Shown: in pieces, positions 46,257 through 55,486 of the stretch
Layout: each line of letters opens with the position of its first letter
Position numbering within the stretch: the first letter of the stretch is position 1
Assembly: GCF_036077095.1 (NCBI RefSeq)
Contig: NZ_CP107960.1
Location: forward strand, 3,472,001-3,536,000
Direction of reading: 5' to 3'
Length of the DNA: 64,000 bases
DNA from: Streptomyces sp. NBC_00376
GTDB lineage: Bacteria > Actinomycetota > Actinomycetes > Streptomycetales > Streptomycetaceae
Made by a program: the position numbers and the translations under genes
The notes under the pieces: generated by a model
The model's database searches: none
Told to the model about the DNA's origin: nothing
The model's input: only the letters and a program-made list of their open reading frames with translations

Positions 46257-47852
46257 TCACTCCCACTCGATGGTGCCCGGCGGCTTGCTCGTCACGTCGA
46301 GCACGACGCGGTTGACGTCGGCCACCTCGTTGGTGATGCGGGTCGAGATCCGGGCGAGGGTCTCGTAGGGCAGGCGCGACCAGTCGGCCGTCATGGCGTC
46401 CTCGGAGGAGACCGGGCGCAGGACGATCGGGTGGCCGTAGGTGCGGCCGTCGCCCTGGACGCCGACCGAGCGGACGTCGGCGAGCAGGACCACCGGGCAC
46501 TGCCAGATGTCGCGGTCCAGGCCGGCCGCGGTCAGCTCCTCGCGGGCGATGGCGTCGGCCTCGCGGAGCAGGTCGAGCCGCTTCTTGGTGACCTCGCCGA
46601 CGATCCGGATGCCGAGGCCGGGGCCGGGGAACGGCTGGCGCTGGACGATCTCCTCCGGCAGGCCGAGCTCCTGGCCGACCATCCGGACCTCGTCCTTGAA
46701 CAGCTGGCGCAGCGGCTCGACGAGCGAGAACTCGATGTCCTCGGGGAGGCCGCCCACGTTGTGGTGCGACTTGATGTTGGCGGTGCCGGTGCCGCCGCCG
46801 GACTCGACGACGTCCGGGTAGAGGGTGCCCTGGACGAGGAAGGCGACTTCCTCGCCGTCGGCGGCGCCCTCGGCGACGATCTCGGCCTGGGCCTGCTCGA
46901 AGACCCGGATGAACTCGCGGCCGATGATCTTCCGCTTCTGCTCGGGGTCGGAGACCCCGGCCAGCGCGGTCAGGAAGCGCTCCTCGGCGTCGACGACCTT
47001 CAGCTGGACTCCGGTGGAGGCCACGAAGTCCTTTTCGACCTGCTCGCTCTCGCCCTTGCGCATCAGACCGTGGTCGACGTACACGCAGGTCAGCTGGGAG
47101 CCGATGGCCTTCTGCACGAGGGCCGCGGCGACCGCCGAGTCCACCCCGCCGGACAGGCCGCAGATGGCGCGCTTGGTGCCGACCTGCTCGCGGATCAGCG
47201 CGATCTGCTCCTCGACCACATTGGTCGTGGTCCAGGTCGGCTCGATGCCGGCGCCCCGGTAGAGGAAGTGCTCCAGGACCTGCTGGCCGTGCGTGGAGTG
47301 CAGGACCTCGGGGTGGTACTGGACGCCGTAGAGCTTCTTCTCGTCGTTCTCGAAGGCGGCGACCGGTACGACGTCGGTGGACGCGGTGACGGTGAAGCCC
47401 TCGGGGGCGGCGGAGCAGGCGTCGCCGTGCGACATCCAGACCGACTGCTCGGCGGGCGTGCCCTCGAAGAGCGTGGAGCCGGTCTTGGAGACGGTGAGCG
47501 GGGTACGGCCGTACTCACGGGCACCGTTGTCGTCGACGGTGCCGCCGAGCGTGGTGGCCATCAGCTGGAAGCCGTAGCACATGCCGAAGACCGGGACCCC
47601 GGCCTCGAACAGCGCACGGTCGAGGGACGGCGCGCCCTCGGCGTACACCGAGGAGGGGCCGCCGGACAGGATGATCGCCCGGGGGTTCTTGGCCAGCATC
47701 TCGGCCACCGGCATGGTGGACGGGACGATCTCGCTGTAGACCCGGGCCTCACGGACGCGTCGGGCGATGAGCTGGGCGTACTGCGCGCCGAAGTCGACAA
47801 CCAGAACCACGTCGGTGGTGGTGTCGGGGGCGGCGGGGGGTGCTGCTGGCAC
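46257..47852 (-). CDS. guaA: GMP synthase (glutamine-hydrolysing)
   Basis: A 531-residue enzyme for XMP to GMP. The class I glutaminase has Cys92 in FGMCYGFQ and His180/Glu182 in QYHPEV. The ATP pyrophosphatase PP-loop is SGGVDS (234-239). The C-terminal dimer domain contains [28 protein letters not shown] (family end, given in pieces). The GTG start at 47852 is 9 bp after GGAAGG. A likely -10 TAGAAT is at 47904-47909 on the minus strand. It is divergent from the chorismate mutase leader. Confidence 0.97.
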   Translation of the reverse strand: MPAAPPAAPDTTTDVVLVVDFGAQYAQLIARRVREARVYSEIVPSTMPVAEMLAKNPRAIILSGGPSSVYAEGAPSLDRALFEAGVPVFGMCYGFQLMATTLGGTVDDNGAREYGRTPLTVSKTGSTLFEGTPAEQSVWMSHGDACSAAPEGFTVTASTDVVPVAAFENDEKKLYGVQYHPEVLHSTHGQQVLEHFLYRGAGIEPTWTTTNVVEEQIALIREQVGTKRAICGLSGGVDSAVAAALVQKAIGSQLTCVYVDHGLMRKGESEQVEKDFVASTGVQLKVVDAEERFLTALAGVSDPEQKRKIIGREFIRVFEQAQAEIVAEGAADGEEVAFLVQGTLYPDVVESGGGTGTANIKSHHNVGGLPEDIEFSLVEPLRQLFKDEVRMVGQELGLPEEIVQRQPFPGPGLGIRIVGEVTKKRLDLLREADAIAREELTAAGLDRDIWQCPVVLLADVRSVGVQGDGRTYGHPIVLRPVSSEDAMTADWSRLPYETLARISTRITNEVADVNRVVLDVTSKPPGTIEWE

Positions 47853-48000
47853 GGGCGGCCTTCCGGCGGTGAAGGGGGGCGAAAACGGGGGTCTGTTTTG
47901 TCGATTCTACCGGGGTTGCGGAGTCCGCCGTCGTCCCGCTCGTGCTCAGGTGCGGGGCCACCGCCTGCCGGACCCGGTGTCTCAGCATCCGGGCGCCGTG

Positions 48001-48030
48001 TTGGTCCGCCCACGGCGACCGGGCCATACT
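48001..48030 (+). promoter_or_regulatory. promoter for leaderless leader peptide of aroQ
   Basis: TTGGTC (48001-48006)-N18-CATACT (48025-48030) places transcription start at about the leader-peptide ATG at 48037, so the leader peptide would be read from a leaderless end. Confidence 0.5.
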
Positions 48031-48036
48031 GGTTCC

Positions 48037-48108
48037 ATGCTTCAGCACACGACCTTCGTCTTTACCTATGGCATCCGGCCCGCCGGCTGCCATGGTCGTG
48101 CTGCTTGA
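48037..48108 (+). CDS. aromatic leader peptide of the chorismate mutase gene
   Basis: A 23-residue ORF (MLQHTTFVFTYGIRPAGCHG then RAA) with Phe, Phe and Tyr at positions 7, 9 and 11, just after a likely transcription start. It is followed by a mini-hairpin and a strong terminator hairpin, then the chorismate mutase gene. This is the classical layout for attenuation by Phe/Tyr-charged tRNA levels. No Trp codon is present. The peptide itself is not expected to have a function. Confidence 0.75.
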   Translation: MLQHTTFVFTYGIRPAGCHGRAA

Positions 48109-48162
48109 TCCCACCGACAAGCAACGTTCCAGGCGCCCCGGGCCGAAAGGCCCGGGGCGCCT
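48070..48162 (+). promoter_or_regulatory. transcription attenuator of the chorismate mutase gene
   Basis: Terminator: AGGCGCCCCGGGCC, GAAA loop, GGCCCGGGGCGCCT (48131-48162). Upstream GGCATCCGGC/GCCGGCTGCC (48070-48091) forms a hairpin inside the leader peptide. CGGCCC in it can pair with GGGCCG of the terminator's left arm, a possible antiterminator. A T-run is weak (TTGGCGTT). Confidence 0.7.
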
Positions 48163-48213
48163 TGGCGTTACGGACCGGCCGGCCTCGGGGACCACACCCC
48201 ACGAGGAGTCACC

Positions 48214-48549
48214 ATGACCAGCACCGCCCCCGCGAAGAGCACCGCCCCTGCGAAGAGCACCGCCACGAAGACCGCCGCCGAGAAGACCGGCGCGGGCACC
48301 GAGGAGGCCGCCGCGCTGATCGATGACGCGCGGGCCCGGATCGACACCCTCGACGACCGGATCATCGGGCTCGTCCAGGAGCGGATGGCCGTCTCGGCGG
48401 TCATCCAGGAGGCCCGGATCACCTCGGGCGGCCGCCGGATCAACCTCGCCCGCGAGATGGAGGTCCTGGGCTCGTACCGGGACGCGCTCGGCAGGCCCGG
48501 CACCTCCCTCGCCATGACGCTGCTGGAGCTGTGCCGCGGCCGGGCGTGA
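48214..48549 (+). CDS. chorismate mutase (AroQ class)
   Basis: A 111-residue helical chorismate mutase that makes prephenate for Phe and Tyr. Residues ~1-30 are an Ala/Lys/Thr-rich tail with APAKST repeats. The AroQ core reads ALIDDARARIDTLDDRIIGL, EARITSGGRRI and [21 protein letters not shown] lies 6 bp before the ATG. Expression is predicted to depend on a Phe/Tyr leader peptide and attenuator just upstream. Confidence 0.92.
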   Translation: MTSTAPAKSTAPAKSTATKTAAEKTGAGTEEAAALIDDARARIDTLDDRIIGLVQERMAVSAVIQEARITSGGRRINLAREMEVLGSYRDALGRPGTSLAMTLLELCRGRA

Positions 48550-49023
48550 CACCCCGCGGGCCGGGAGTACTCCGGCGTATCCCAGTTCGGGCCGACTCTC
48601 ACCCGTACGGCGCGTGACCGGGTCCGGCGCGGCTTCGTTGGTCCCGGTGTCCGTGCCAGCCAGGGGCGGCTCTGGAAAGAAACCACGCGTGGCTCCGCTG
48701 GTGCGTGTGGCGTACCACAAGTACGCCGTGGGACCGCGCTCCAGCGTGCGTGACCGGTCGGCAGGGGACAGCAGCCCGGTCACCCCAGGAAACGGCCGGC
48801 TCCGGGGACGCCCGGGGCCGGCCGTTTCCGTACCCGCCCACCTCAGGCGCGACCCCCGGACGTGAGGGGCGTCACATAAAGGTTCTGTGAGTATCCGGAC
48901 AACCATTGCGGCGGACCACGGGTCAACCATGCGGAACCACCGGCCCCGCTCGTGCTGCCGCACGGCGGGCCCGTCCCGATACCCGTATCGCTCATCGCGG
49001 TACGCCGGACTTCTGAGGTCACC
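48550..49023. other. 474-bp gene-free region between chorismate mutase and LAETG gene
   Basis: It contains a long hairpin at 48788-48829 (GGAAACGGCCGGC with GCCGGCCGTTTCC), which may terminate the chorismate mutase transcript or structure the leader of the next gene. Reading frames on both strands have no family resemblance. A promoter for the LAETG gene is expected near 48880-48960 but not clearly defined. No tRNA-like structure was found. Confidence 0.5.
48788..48829 (+). terminator. long hairpin downstream of chorismate mutase
   Basis: 13-bp perfect arms with an inner CCGG/CCGGG extension and A/T-rich outer ends (AAAC/GTTT). Confidence 0.7.
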
Positions 49024-50046
49024 ATGAAGCTTCGCCGAGCCCTGGCGCTCGCCGCCGCCACGGCAGTCATCGCGCCTGCCACGCTCCTGGCCTCCACCGC
49101 CGCGTTCGCCGAGACCACGGACGGCACCGCTGCCGCCGAGACCACCGTCTCGCCCTCGCCCAGCGACTCCGATTCCCCGGCGACCGAGCCGGCCCCGTCC
49201 GCCTCCGAATCCGCCTCCGCCCCTGCGGAGGAGCCCGGCGAGCCCGGTCCCGGCGAGGCGTCCGAGTCCGCCGAGGACTCCGCTCCGGACTCGGGCGAGG
49301 CAGTCGGCGCGACCCCGAGCGATTCGGCGAGCGCCTCGTCGTCCGCCTCCGCCACCCCGTCGGAGTCCGAGGACCCGGAGGAGCCGACGGAGTGCGCCAA
49401 GTCCGACCTGGACATCTCCATCACCGGCCTGCCGGGACAGATCGTCCGGGGCAGCGGCTGGCACAAGTTCAAGATGAACGTCTACAACTCCTCGAAGTCC
49501 GCCGTGAAGGAGATCGACTACTTCGCGGGCGCCTCCTCCGACAAGGCGGGCAACGACCTCTTCCGCTCGAAGCAGGTCAGCCTCCAGGCCCTGGACCAGG
49601 AGACCGGTAAGTGGGAGGAGCTCAGCGAGGACGGTCGCGCGGTCGGTTACGTGGGCCAGTCCGACGAGATCCCCGCGGGCTACGAGGTCGACATCCCGCT
49701 GCGCATCAATGTGAAGCCGACCGCCCCCGTCGGCGCCGGTTTCACGCTCGGTGCCGGTCTGTACGTGGGCGACAAGGACTGCATGGGCGTCAGCGACGTC
49801 GCGTACAAGTTCAAGATCGTGAAGTCCGGCGGGGACGGCTCGGTGCCGCAGACCGGTGGCAGTGCCCCGGTCCCGGCCACGAAGCCGGCCGACAACACGG
49901 CGGGCAAGGTGTCCGGCAGCCTCGCGGAGACCGGTTCGTCCTCCGCGCTGCCGGTGTTCGCCACCGCGGGCGGCGCGGCCGTGGTGCTCGGCGCGGGCGC
50001 GATGTTCATCGTGCGGCGCCGCAGGAACGGTGACGCCGGCGTGTGA
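49024..50046 (+). CDS. sortase-anchored (LAETG) surface protein
   Basis: A 340-residue cell-wall protein. A signal peptide ends near AFAE, then a ~90-residue Ser/Glu/Pro/Ala-rich stalk (probably glycosylated). A compact domain from about residue 125 to 280 begins ECAKSDLDISITGLPGQIV and holds two Cys residues. It ends with the sorting signal LAETG (about 301-305), a hydrophobic helix and RRRR. LAXTG is recognised by class E sortases in Streptomyces. The function of the folded domain is unknown. A bidirectional hairpin follows. Confidence 0.85.
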   Translation: MKLRRALALAAATAVIAPATLLASTAAFAETTDGTAAAETTVSPSPSDSDSPATEPAPSASESASAPAEEPGEPGPGEASESAEDSAPDSGEAVGATPSDSASASSSASATPSESEDPEEPTECAKSDLDISITGLPGQIVRGSGWHKFKMNVYNSSKSAVKEIDYFAGASSDKAGNDLFRSKQVSLQALDQETGKWEELSEDGRAVGYVGQSDEIPAGYEVDIPLRINVKPTAPVGAGFTLGAGLYVGDKDCMGVSDVAYKFKIVKSGGDGSVPQTGGSAPVPATKPADNTAGKVSGSLAETGSSSALPVFATAGGAAVVLGAGAMFIVRRRRNGDAGV

Positions 50047-50070
50047 CGCGTCCGGTCACCGTGAGCGTGA

Positions 50071-50103
50071 GGGGCTGCACTCGGAGGGGGGTGCAGCCCC
50101 TTT
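50071..50103. terminator. bidirectional terminator GGGGCTGCAC/GTGCAGCCCC
   Basis: A perfect 10-bp stem followed by TTT lies between the convergent LAETG gene and the GMC oxidoreductase gene. Confidence 0.85.
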
Positions 50104-50129
50104 CTGCTGCCTGGGCCCGCGCTCTAGGC

Positions 50130-50185
50130 TGCGGCTTGTCCGGCCCGCTGCGGCTTGTTCGTCCCGCTACGGCTTCTTCTTCGGC
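50130..50185. repeat. 19-bp tandem repeats overlapping the GMC oxidoreductase stop
   Basis: Units GCGGCTTGTCCGGCCCGCT and GCGGCTTGTTCGTCCCGCT are followed by a partial ACGGCTTCTTC copy inside the end of the GMC gene. Confidence 0.55.
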
Positions 50186-51996
50186 GGGACGGTCGGCAGC
50201 CCGAGGAACGGCAGCTTCAGCGCGCCGAACGCGTCCTTCGGCACCGCCGGTGACCGCGGCTCGATGGCGCTCAGCCGCTCGTACTCCTCGCCCTGCGCCG
50301 GACGCGGGTCCGCCTCGCCCTTGTTGGGCCAGAAGGACATCGCGCGCTCGGCCTGCGCGGTGATGGTGAGCGACGGGTTGACGCCGAGGTTCGCGGAGAC
50401 CGCCGAGCCGTCGACGACCGAGATGCCGGGGTGTCCGTAGAGCCGGTGGTACGGGTCGATCACCCCGTCCTCGGCGGTGGCGCCGATGGGGCAGCCGCCG
50501 AGGAAGTGCGCGGTGAGCGGGGTGCCCATCAGCTCGCCGACGTTCGAACCCGCGAATCCGTTGATCTCCTCGGCGAGCAGCGTGGCGCTGCGCGTCGCCG
50601 CCTCGATCTGGGTCGGGTTGGGCGCGCCGTGCCCCTGCCGGGCGGTGAGCAGGCCCTTCCCCACGCCGCCCGGCTTGCGGTACGTCGTCAGGGAGTTGTC
50701 GAGCGACTGCATGACGAGCCCGATGATGGTCCGCTCCGACCAGCGGCGGTTGGAGAGCGACCGGGCCGCGAGCGTGGGGTGCTTGACCAGTTCCAGCAGC
50801 CACCTGCGCACCCGGTGCGCACCGTACGGCACCTGGAGGATGGTCAGCGCGCCCATCGAGTTGGAGCCCTTGCCGTAGCGGACCGGCTCGATGTGCGTGT
50901 TCTCGTCCGGGTGGATCGAGGAGGTGATGGCGACACCGCGGGTGAAGTCGGCCCGCGCGGTCCCGTGCTTCTTGCGGTAGCGCCGGTCGCTGGTCTGCGA
51001 GCCGACCAGTCCCTCGGAGTTGGTGCGGGTCAGCTCGCCGAGCCGGGACGAGATCCGGGGCAGCAGGCCGGTGTCCTTCATCCGGTGCAGCAGTGTCTGG
51101 GTGCCGTACGTGCCCGCGGCGACGACGACCCTGCGGGCGGTGAACGTGCGGCCCTTGCCCTTCTTCCGGTTGTCGGTGGGGAGGGTCTTGACCGCGTAGC
51201 CGCCCGTGGAGTTCTCGGTGACCGCGACGACCGAGGTCATCGGGTGGACGACCGCGCCGGCCTTCTGCGCGAGGTGGAGGTAGTTCTCGTTGAGGGTGTT
51301 CTTCGCGCCGTGCCGGCAGCCGGTCATGCATTCGCCGCACTCGGTGCAGGCCTTGCGGGAGGGCCCCGCCCCGCCGAAGAACGGGTCGGCGACCTCGCCG
51401 CCCGGCCGGGCCTTCGCCGTGCCGTCGCCGTCCTCGCCGTCCCCGAAGAAGACGCCCACCGGCGCCATGTGGAACGTGTCGCCGATGCCCATGGCCTGCG
51501 CGGTCGCCTTCAGGTGGACGTCCGACGGGGTCATGGTCGGGTTGAACCGGACCCCCAGCATCCGCTTGGCCTGGTCGTAGTACGGGCCCAGCTCCTCGCG
51601 CCAGTCGGTGATGTCCTTCCACTGCGGGTCCTCGAAGAACGGCGCGAGCGGCTCGTACAGGGTGTTGGCGTAGTTCAGCGAACCGCCGCCGACGCCCGCG
51701 CCGGCCAGCACCATGACGTTGCCCAGCAGGTGGATGCGCTGGATGCCGTACAGACCGAGCGTCGGAGCCCACAGGAAGTTCTTCAGGTCCCAGGAGTTCT
51801 TGGGCAGTTCGGACCGGGCGAAGCGGCGGCCCGCCTCCAGGACCCCGACCCGGTAGCCCTTCTCGGTCAGCCGCAGCGCCGACACCGCACCGCCGAAGCC
51901 CGAGCCGACGACGAGCACGTCGTAGTCGTACGCGGCGTCGTCGTCGGCCGTTTCCGGGCCGACGGGCCGATTCTGGGCAGGGCTGTCCTGGGACAT
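50167..51996 (-). CDS. GMC-type flavoprotein oxidoreductase
   Basis: A 609-residue FAD enzyme. The Rossmann motif is VLVVGSGFGGAVSAL (residues ~28-42). The cysteine motif CTECGECMTGCRHGAKNT near residue 190 is typical of the cholesterol-oxidase-like branch. GTPLTAHFLGGCPIG and VVDGSAVSANLGVNPSLTI contain the C-terminal FAD and active-site segments. The likely substrate is an alcohol or sterol. It starts 50 bp after the aldehyde dehydrogenase gene, so alcohol and aldehyde oxidation may be coupled. Confidence 0.88.
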   Translation of the reverse strand: MSQDSPAQNRPVGPETADDDAAYDYDVLVVGSGFGGAVSALRLTEKGYRVGVLEAGRRFARSELPKNSWDLKNFLWAPTLGLYGIQRIHLLGNVMVLAGAGVGGGSLNYANTLYEPLAPFFEDPQWKDITDWREELGPYYDQAKRMLGVRFNPTMTPSDVHLKATAQAMGIGDTFHMAPVGVFFGDGEDGDGTAKARPGGEVADPFFGGAGPSRKACTECGECMTGCRHGAKNTLNENYLHLAQKAGAVVHPMTSVVAVTENSTGGYAVKTLPTDNRKKGKGRTFTARRVVVAAGTYGTQTLLHRMKDTGLLPRISSRLGELTRTNSEGLVGSQTSDRRYRKKHGTARADFTRGVAITSSIHPDENTHIEPVRYGKGSNSMGALTILQVPYGAHRVRRWLLELVKHPTLAARSLSNRRWSERTIIGLVMQSLDNSLTTYRKPGGVGKGLLTARQGHGAPNPTQIEAATRSATLLAEEINGFAGSNVGELMGTPLTAHFLGGCPIGATAEDGVIDPYHRLYGHPGISVVDGSAVSANLGVNPSLTITAQAERAMSFWPNKGEADPRPAQGEEYERLSAIEPRSPAVPKDAFGALKLPFLGLPTVPPKKKP

Positions 51997-52046
51997 GGCT
52001 CTCCTCGGTGCGAAACGGGCGGAAAGTGCTGCGGTACCACCGGTGT

Positions 52047-53675
52047 TCAGCGCAGGCGGAACGCCTTCATCGCCTTGAGGCTGACGCTCATGAACGCCGC
52101 GTACTTCTCGTCGTCCATGCCGAAGGACGGGGCGAGCGGCATCAGCCGCTGCTGGGCGACGGTCTGTGCCTCGGTGTACTTGAGGATGCCCTCGGAGCCG
52201 TGCCGTCGGCCGAGGCCGGATTCCTTCATGCCGCCCATCGGGGACTGCACGCTGCCGTACGCGGGGGCGTACCCCTCGTTGATGTTGACTGTGCCGGTGC
52301 GCAGCCGGGCGGCGACCTGGTGGCCGCGCCTGGAGTCCTTGGTCCAGACGCTGGAGTTCAGGCCGTAGGGGGTGGCGTTGGCGAGGGCGACGACCTCGTC
52401 CTCGTCGGTGAAGCGGTAGACGGAGACGACCGGGCCGAAGGTCTCCTCGCTGCACACCGCCATCGGTGCCTCGACGCCGTCGAGGATGGTCGGCTCGTAG
52501 AACAGCGGGCCGATGTCGGGGCGGGCGACGCCGCCCGCGACGAGCTTGGCGCCCTTCTCGACGGCCTCCGCGACGTGCCGGGTGACGGTCTCCAGCTGGC
52601 GCTCGCCGACCAGGGAACCCATGTCCGCGCCGTAGGCGAGGGAGTTGCCGAGCCGCATGGCCTTCGTACGGGCGGCGAAGCGGGCCACGAAGTCGTCGGC
52701 GATCGACTCGTGGACGTACAGCCGCTCGATGGAGATGCAGAGCTGGCCGGCGGAGGAGAAGCAGGCGCGGACGGCGCCCGCGGCGGCCTTCTCCACGTCG
52801 GCGTCCTTGAGGACCAGCATGGCGTTCTTGCCGCCGAGCTCCAGCGAGACGCCGACGAGCCGGGCCGCCGCGCCCTGCGCGACCTCGCGGCCGGTGCGGG
52901 TGGAGCCGGTGAACGAGACGTAGTCGGCGTGCTTGACGACCTCGGGGCCGACGACGGGGCCCTCGCCGAGGACGACCTGGAAGACCTCGGCGGGCAGTCC
53001 GGCCTCGATCAGCAGGTCACGGGCCCACAGCGCGGTCAGCGCGGTCTCCGTGTCGGGCTTCATCACGACGGCGTTGCCGGAGACGAACGCGGGCAGCGCG
53101 TCGCCGACGGACAGTTCGAGCGGGTAGTTCCACGGCGCGATCTGCCCGATGACGCCGCGCGGCTGGCGCAGCTCGGTGACCTTGGTGAGGGTCGGTACGA
53201 CCCCGGTGTGCCGCTTCGGCTTCAGGTACGAGCCGGCCCTGCGCCCGTAGTGGCGGGCCGCGACGGCGACGGCCTGCACCTCCTCGTGGGCGTGCAGCCG
53301 GGCCTTGCCGGTCTCCAGCTGGATGAGGTCGAGCACCTCGGCCTGGCGGCTGAGCACCAGGTCGTGGAAGCGGAGCAGCACGGCGGCCCTGGCGCGGACG
53401 GGCGTCGCGGCCCAGGCGGGCTGGGCGGCACGGGCCCGCTCGAAGGCGCCCGCCACGTCCTCGGGGGTGGACTCCGGCAGGTCGGCCAGCTTCTCCCCGG
53501 TGAAGGGGGTGTGGTTGGCCGTGCGGCCCGAGCCGGCCACGCCCCGGGTCAGCTGGGCGATCACCTCGGGAGTCACCACATCGGCGGCGGTGCGTACGCC
53601 CGCGGGCGCGGCGGCCACCGGGTTGGTGCCGACCGGGGCTGCGGAGGTGGATGTGGAGGCCTGCGAGTCCGTCAT
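52047..53675 (-). CDS. succinic semialdehyde dehydrogenase-like ALDH
   Basis: A 542-residue NAD(P)-dependent aldehyde dehydrogenase of the GabD2/SSADH type. The catalytic Cys is in SSAGQLCISIERL, the general base Glu in VSLELGGKNAM, and the Rossmann motif in VSFTGSTRTGREV. The N-terminal 30 residues are an Ala/Ser/Thr tail. It may convert succinate semialdehyde or another aldehyde. It is first in an operon with the GMC oxidoreductase. A TACCC-GT-GGGTA palindrome lies just upstream. Confidence 0.88.
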   Translation of the reverse strand: MTDSQASTSTSAAPVGTNPVAAAPAGVRTAADVVTPEVIAQLTRGVAGSGRTANHTPFTGEKLADLPESTPEDVAGAFERARAAQPAWAATPVRARAAVLLRFHDLVLSRQAEVLDLIQLETGKARLHAHEEVQAVAVAARHYGRRAGSYLKPKRHTGVVPTLTKVTELRQPRGVIGQIAPWNYPLELSVGDALPAFVSGNAVVMKPDTETALTALWARDLLIEAGLPAEVFQVVLGEGPVVGPEVVKHADYVSFTGSTRTGREVAQGAAARLVGVSLELGGKNAMLVLKDADVEKAAAGAVRACFSSAGQLCISIERLYVHESIADDFVARFAARTKAMRLGNSLAYGADMGSLVGERQLETVTRHVAEAVEKGAKLVAGGVARPDIGPLFYEPTILDGVEAPMAVCSEETFGPVVSVYRFTDEDEVVALANATPYGLNSSVWTKDSRRGHQVAARLRTGTVNINEGYAPAYGSVQSPMGGMKESGLGRRHGSEGILKYTEAQTVAQQRLMPLAPSFGMDDEKYAAFMSVSLKAMKAFRLR

Positions 53676-53709
53676 GAGGGCGAGAGTACGTCCAGCCGCA
53701 CACTTTGGG

Positions 53710-53721
53710 TACCCGTGGGTA
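53710..53721. promoter_or_regulatory. TACCCGTGGGTA palindrome upstream of ALDH-GMC operon
   Basis: A perfect 5-bp-arm palindrome (TACCC-GT-GGGTA) lies 35 bp upstream of the ALDH start codon, a TetR-like operator pattern. Only the immediate flank is extended, by one base. Confidence 0.45.
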
Positions 53722-53785
53722 ACGGGTTTTCACAGTCCCCACAAACAAGCCAGCGATCACTGGCAACAAAGCCCCTGATCAGGAG

Positions 53786-53804
53786 CCCTTCCGTCAGGGA
53801 AGGG
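53786..53804 (-). terminator. hairpin after the third kinase gene
   Basis: CCCTTCC (53786-53792) pairs with GGAAGGG (53798-53804), 12 bp downstream of the kinase stop codon on the minus strand. Confidence 0.6.
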
Positions 53805-53815
53805 GTCGGGGGGCC

Positions 53816-55486
53816 TCAGCCGGAGCCCCCCGGCGCGCGCCAGCCGCGCAGCATCGTGTCGAACTGTGCCCGGGTCGTGTCCCAGTCTTCCGCCGGGCCC
53901 GTCATGTACAGCGCGTACTCCGGGCCGCCCTCCTCGCCGAAGTACATCTGGTCGATGGCGTGGCGCGGGCCCGGATGGTCCTTGGTCTCGGTCCAGGTGA
54001 ACTCCCAGAGAGAACCCGGACGGTCCCGGTAGGTGTTGGAGTGCAGGGTCTTGCGCTCGTAGCCGGGGAGCCGCGTGGAGAGCTGCGTCTCCAGGCTCAG
54101 CATGTGCATGTACGGGTTGTCGAAGTCGGGCGCCGGGTCGATGCTGATCCGGATGTAGTGCACGCCGTTGTCCGGGGTGTAGTCGATCTGGTTGCCGTCC
54201 GCCCGGCGCTCCCAGCCCTCGGGCACGGTCAGGCTGAAGCCCTCGGGGTCCTCCACCCGCTTCCAGCCGTTGGGCACGTCCTTCACCTGTACGTCGGGCT
54301 TGTCCGACGGCGGGGCCTTGGTGTCGGTGCCGGTGTCGGCGCCGGGCTTCCCGGGGTCGACGGGCGCGTGCGTGCCCGTGCCGCCGCGCCCGGTGTTGTC
54401 CTCCGTCCGGTCGCCGTACTTCATCGCGGCGAGTCCCGCGCCGCCGCCGACCAGCGCCGCCGCCGCGATGACCAGGACCGCGGTGCGCCAGCGGCCGCGC
54501 CGGGCCGTCGGGGCCGGTGCGGCGGTGGTGGGGTGGGGCAGCTGGGTGGTGCCGGGGGCGGGCGGGCCGGACGGGCCGTCCTGGCCCAGGGAGCGCAGGA
54601 CCTCGTCGGGGACGCTCTGCGTCGGTACGAACGCCTGCGCGGCCACGGGCTTGCGGCCCTCCATGGCCTCCAGCAGCATCCGCTCCGTCTCCTCGGCCGA
54701 CGGACGCTCGTCCGGCTCCTTGCGGAGCAGCGCGGTGATCACGGGGGCCAGCGGGCCCGCCCGGCCGGGCGGCGGGGGCTCGTCGGTGACGACGGCCTGC
54801 ATGGTGGAGATCGGGGACGTACGGCGGAACGGCGAGCGGCCCTCGACCGCGGTGTAGAGCGTGGCGCCGAGCGACCACAGGTCGGAGGCCGGTCCCGGGT
54901 CGGCGCCGCGTACCCGTTCGGGTGCCAGGTAGTCGATGGAGCCGACCAGTTCACCGGTCCGGGTGATGGTCGAGTCGCCCTCGATGGCGGCGATCCCGAA
55001 GTCGGTGAGCAGCACCTGGCCGTCCTTGGCGAGGAGCACGTTGCCCGGCTTCACGTCACGGTGCAGGACCCCCGCCCCGTGCGCGGCGCGCAGGGCGCTC
55101 AGCACATGGAGGCCGATCCTGGCGGCCTCGCGCGGCTCGATCTCGCCGGACTCCTTGGCGGCGTCGGCGAGGGACGGCCCGTCGACGTACTGCATGACGA
55201 TCCAGGGCCGGTTGTCGTACTCGATCACGTCGTGCACGGTGACCACGCCCGGGTGCGTGATCCGGGCGGCCGCGCGGGCCTCCTTCTGCGTGCGGGCGTG
55301 CAGCACGATCCGGTCGGCCTCCGCGACGTACTGGCCGGCGGTCAGCTCCTTGACCGCGACCGTGCGGTGCAACACCTCGTCGTGGGCCCGCCAGACCTTG
55401 CCCATGCCGCCGCGCCCGAGGACCTCGCCCAGCCGGTACCTTCCGGCCAGCAACAGTCCCGCGTCCGTGCCCTGTGATCGATCCAC
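53816..55486 (-). CDS. receptor-type serine/threonine protein kinase
   Basis: A 556-residue PknB-type kinase. The kinase domain covers residues ~15-275: glycine loop GRGGMG (24-29), Lys46, HRD (142-144), DFG (162-164), all catalytic residues intact. A Pro/Ala linker leads to one membrane helix near residue 340. The C-terminal ~150 residues (from DVPNGWKRVEDPEGF) are an extracytoplasmic sensor-like domain that is shared with the two neighbouring kinase genes. GTG at 55486 is the start. It is the last of three tandem kinase genes on this strand. Confidence 0.93.
   Translation of the reverse strand: MDRSQGTDAGLLLAGRYRLGEVLGRGGMGKVWRAHDEVLHRTVAVKELTAGQYVAEADRIVLHARTQKEARAAARITHPGVVTVHDVIEYDNRPWIVMQYVDGPSLADAAKESGEIEPREAARIGLHVLSALRAAHGAGVLHRDVKPGNVLLAKDGQVLLTDFGIAAIEGDSTITRTGELVGSIDYLAPERVRGADPGPASDLWSLGATLYTAVEGRSPFRRTSPISTMQAVVTDEPPPPGRAGPLAPVITALLRKEPDERPSAEETERMLLEAMEGRKPVAAQAFVPTQSVPDEVLRSLGQDGPSGPPAPGTTQLPHPTTAAPAPTARRGRWRTAVLVIAAAALVGGGAGLAAMKYGDRTEDNTGRGGTGTHAPVDPGKPGADTGTDTKAPPSDKPDVQVKDVPNGWKRVEDPEGFSLTVPEGWERRADGNQIDYTPDNGVHYIRISIDPAPDFDNPYMHMLSLETQLSTRLPGYERKTLHSNTYRDRPGSLWEFTWTETKDHPGPRHAIDQMYFGEEGGPEYALYMTGPAEDWDTTRAQFDTMLRGWRAPGGSG

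Noticed and set aside
48104..48120. CACCGACAA near the leader peptide as a RecA-NDp site on the minus strand
   Set aside because: The -10 position reads CAGCAC and no gene start follows within reach. It belongs to the attenuator hairpins.
48550..48790. Possible tRNA or small gene between chorismate mutase and the LAETG gene
   Set aside because: No cloverleaf with a T-loop GTTCGA and matching acceptor arm could be drawn, and the small frames have no ribosome site or family.
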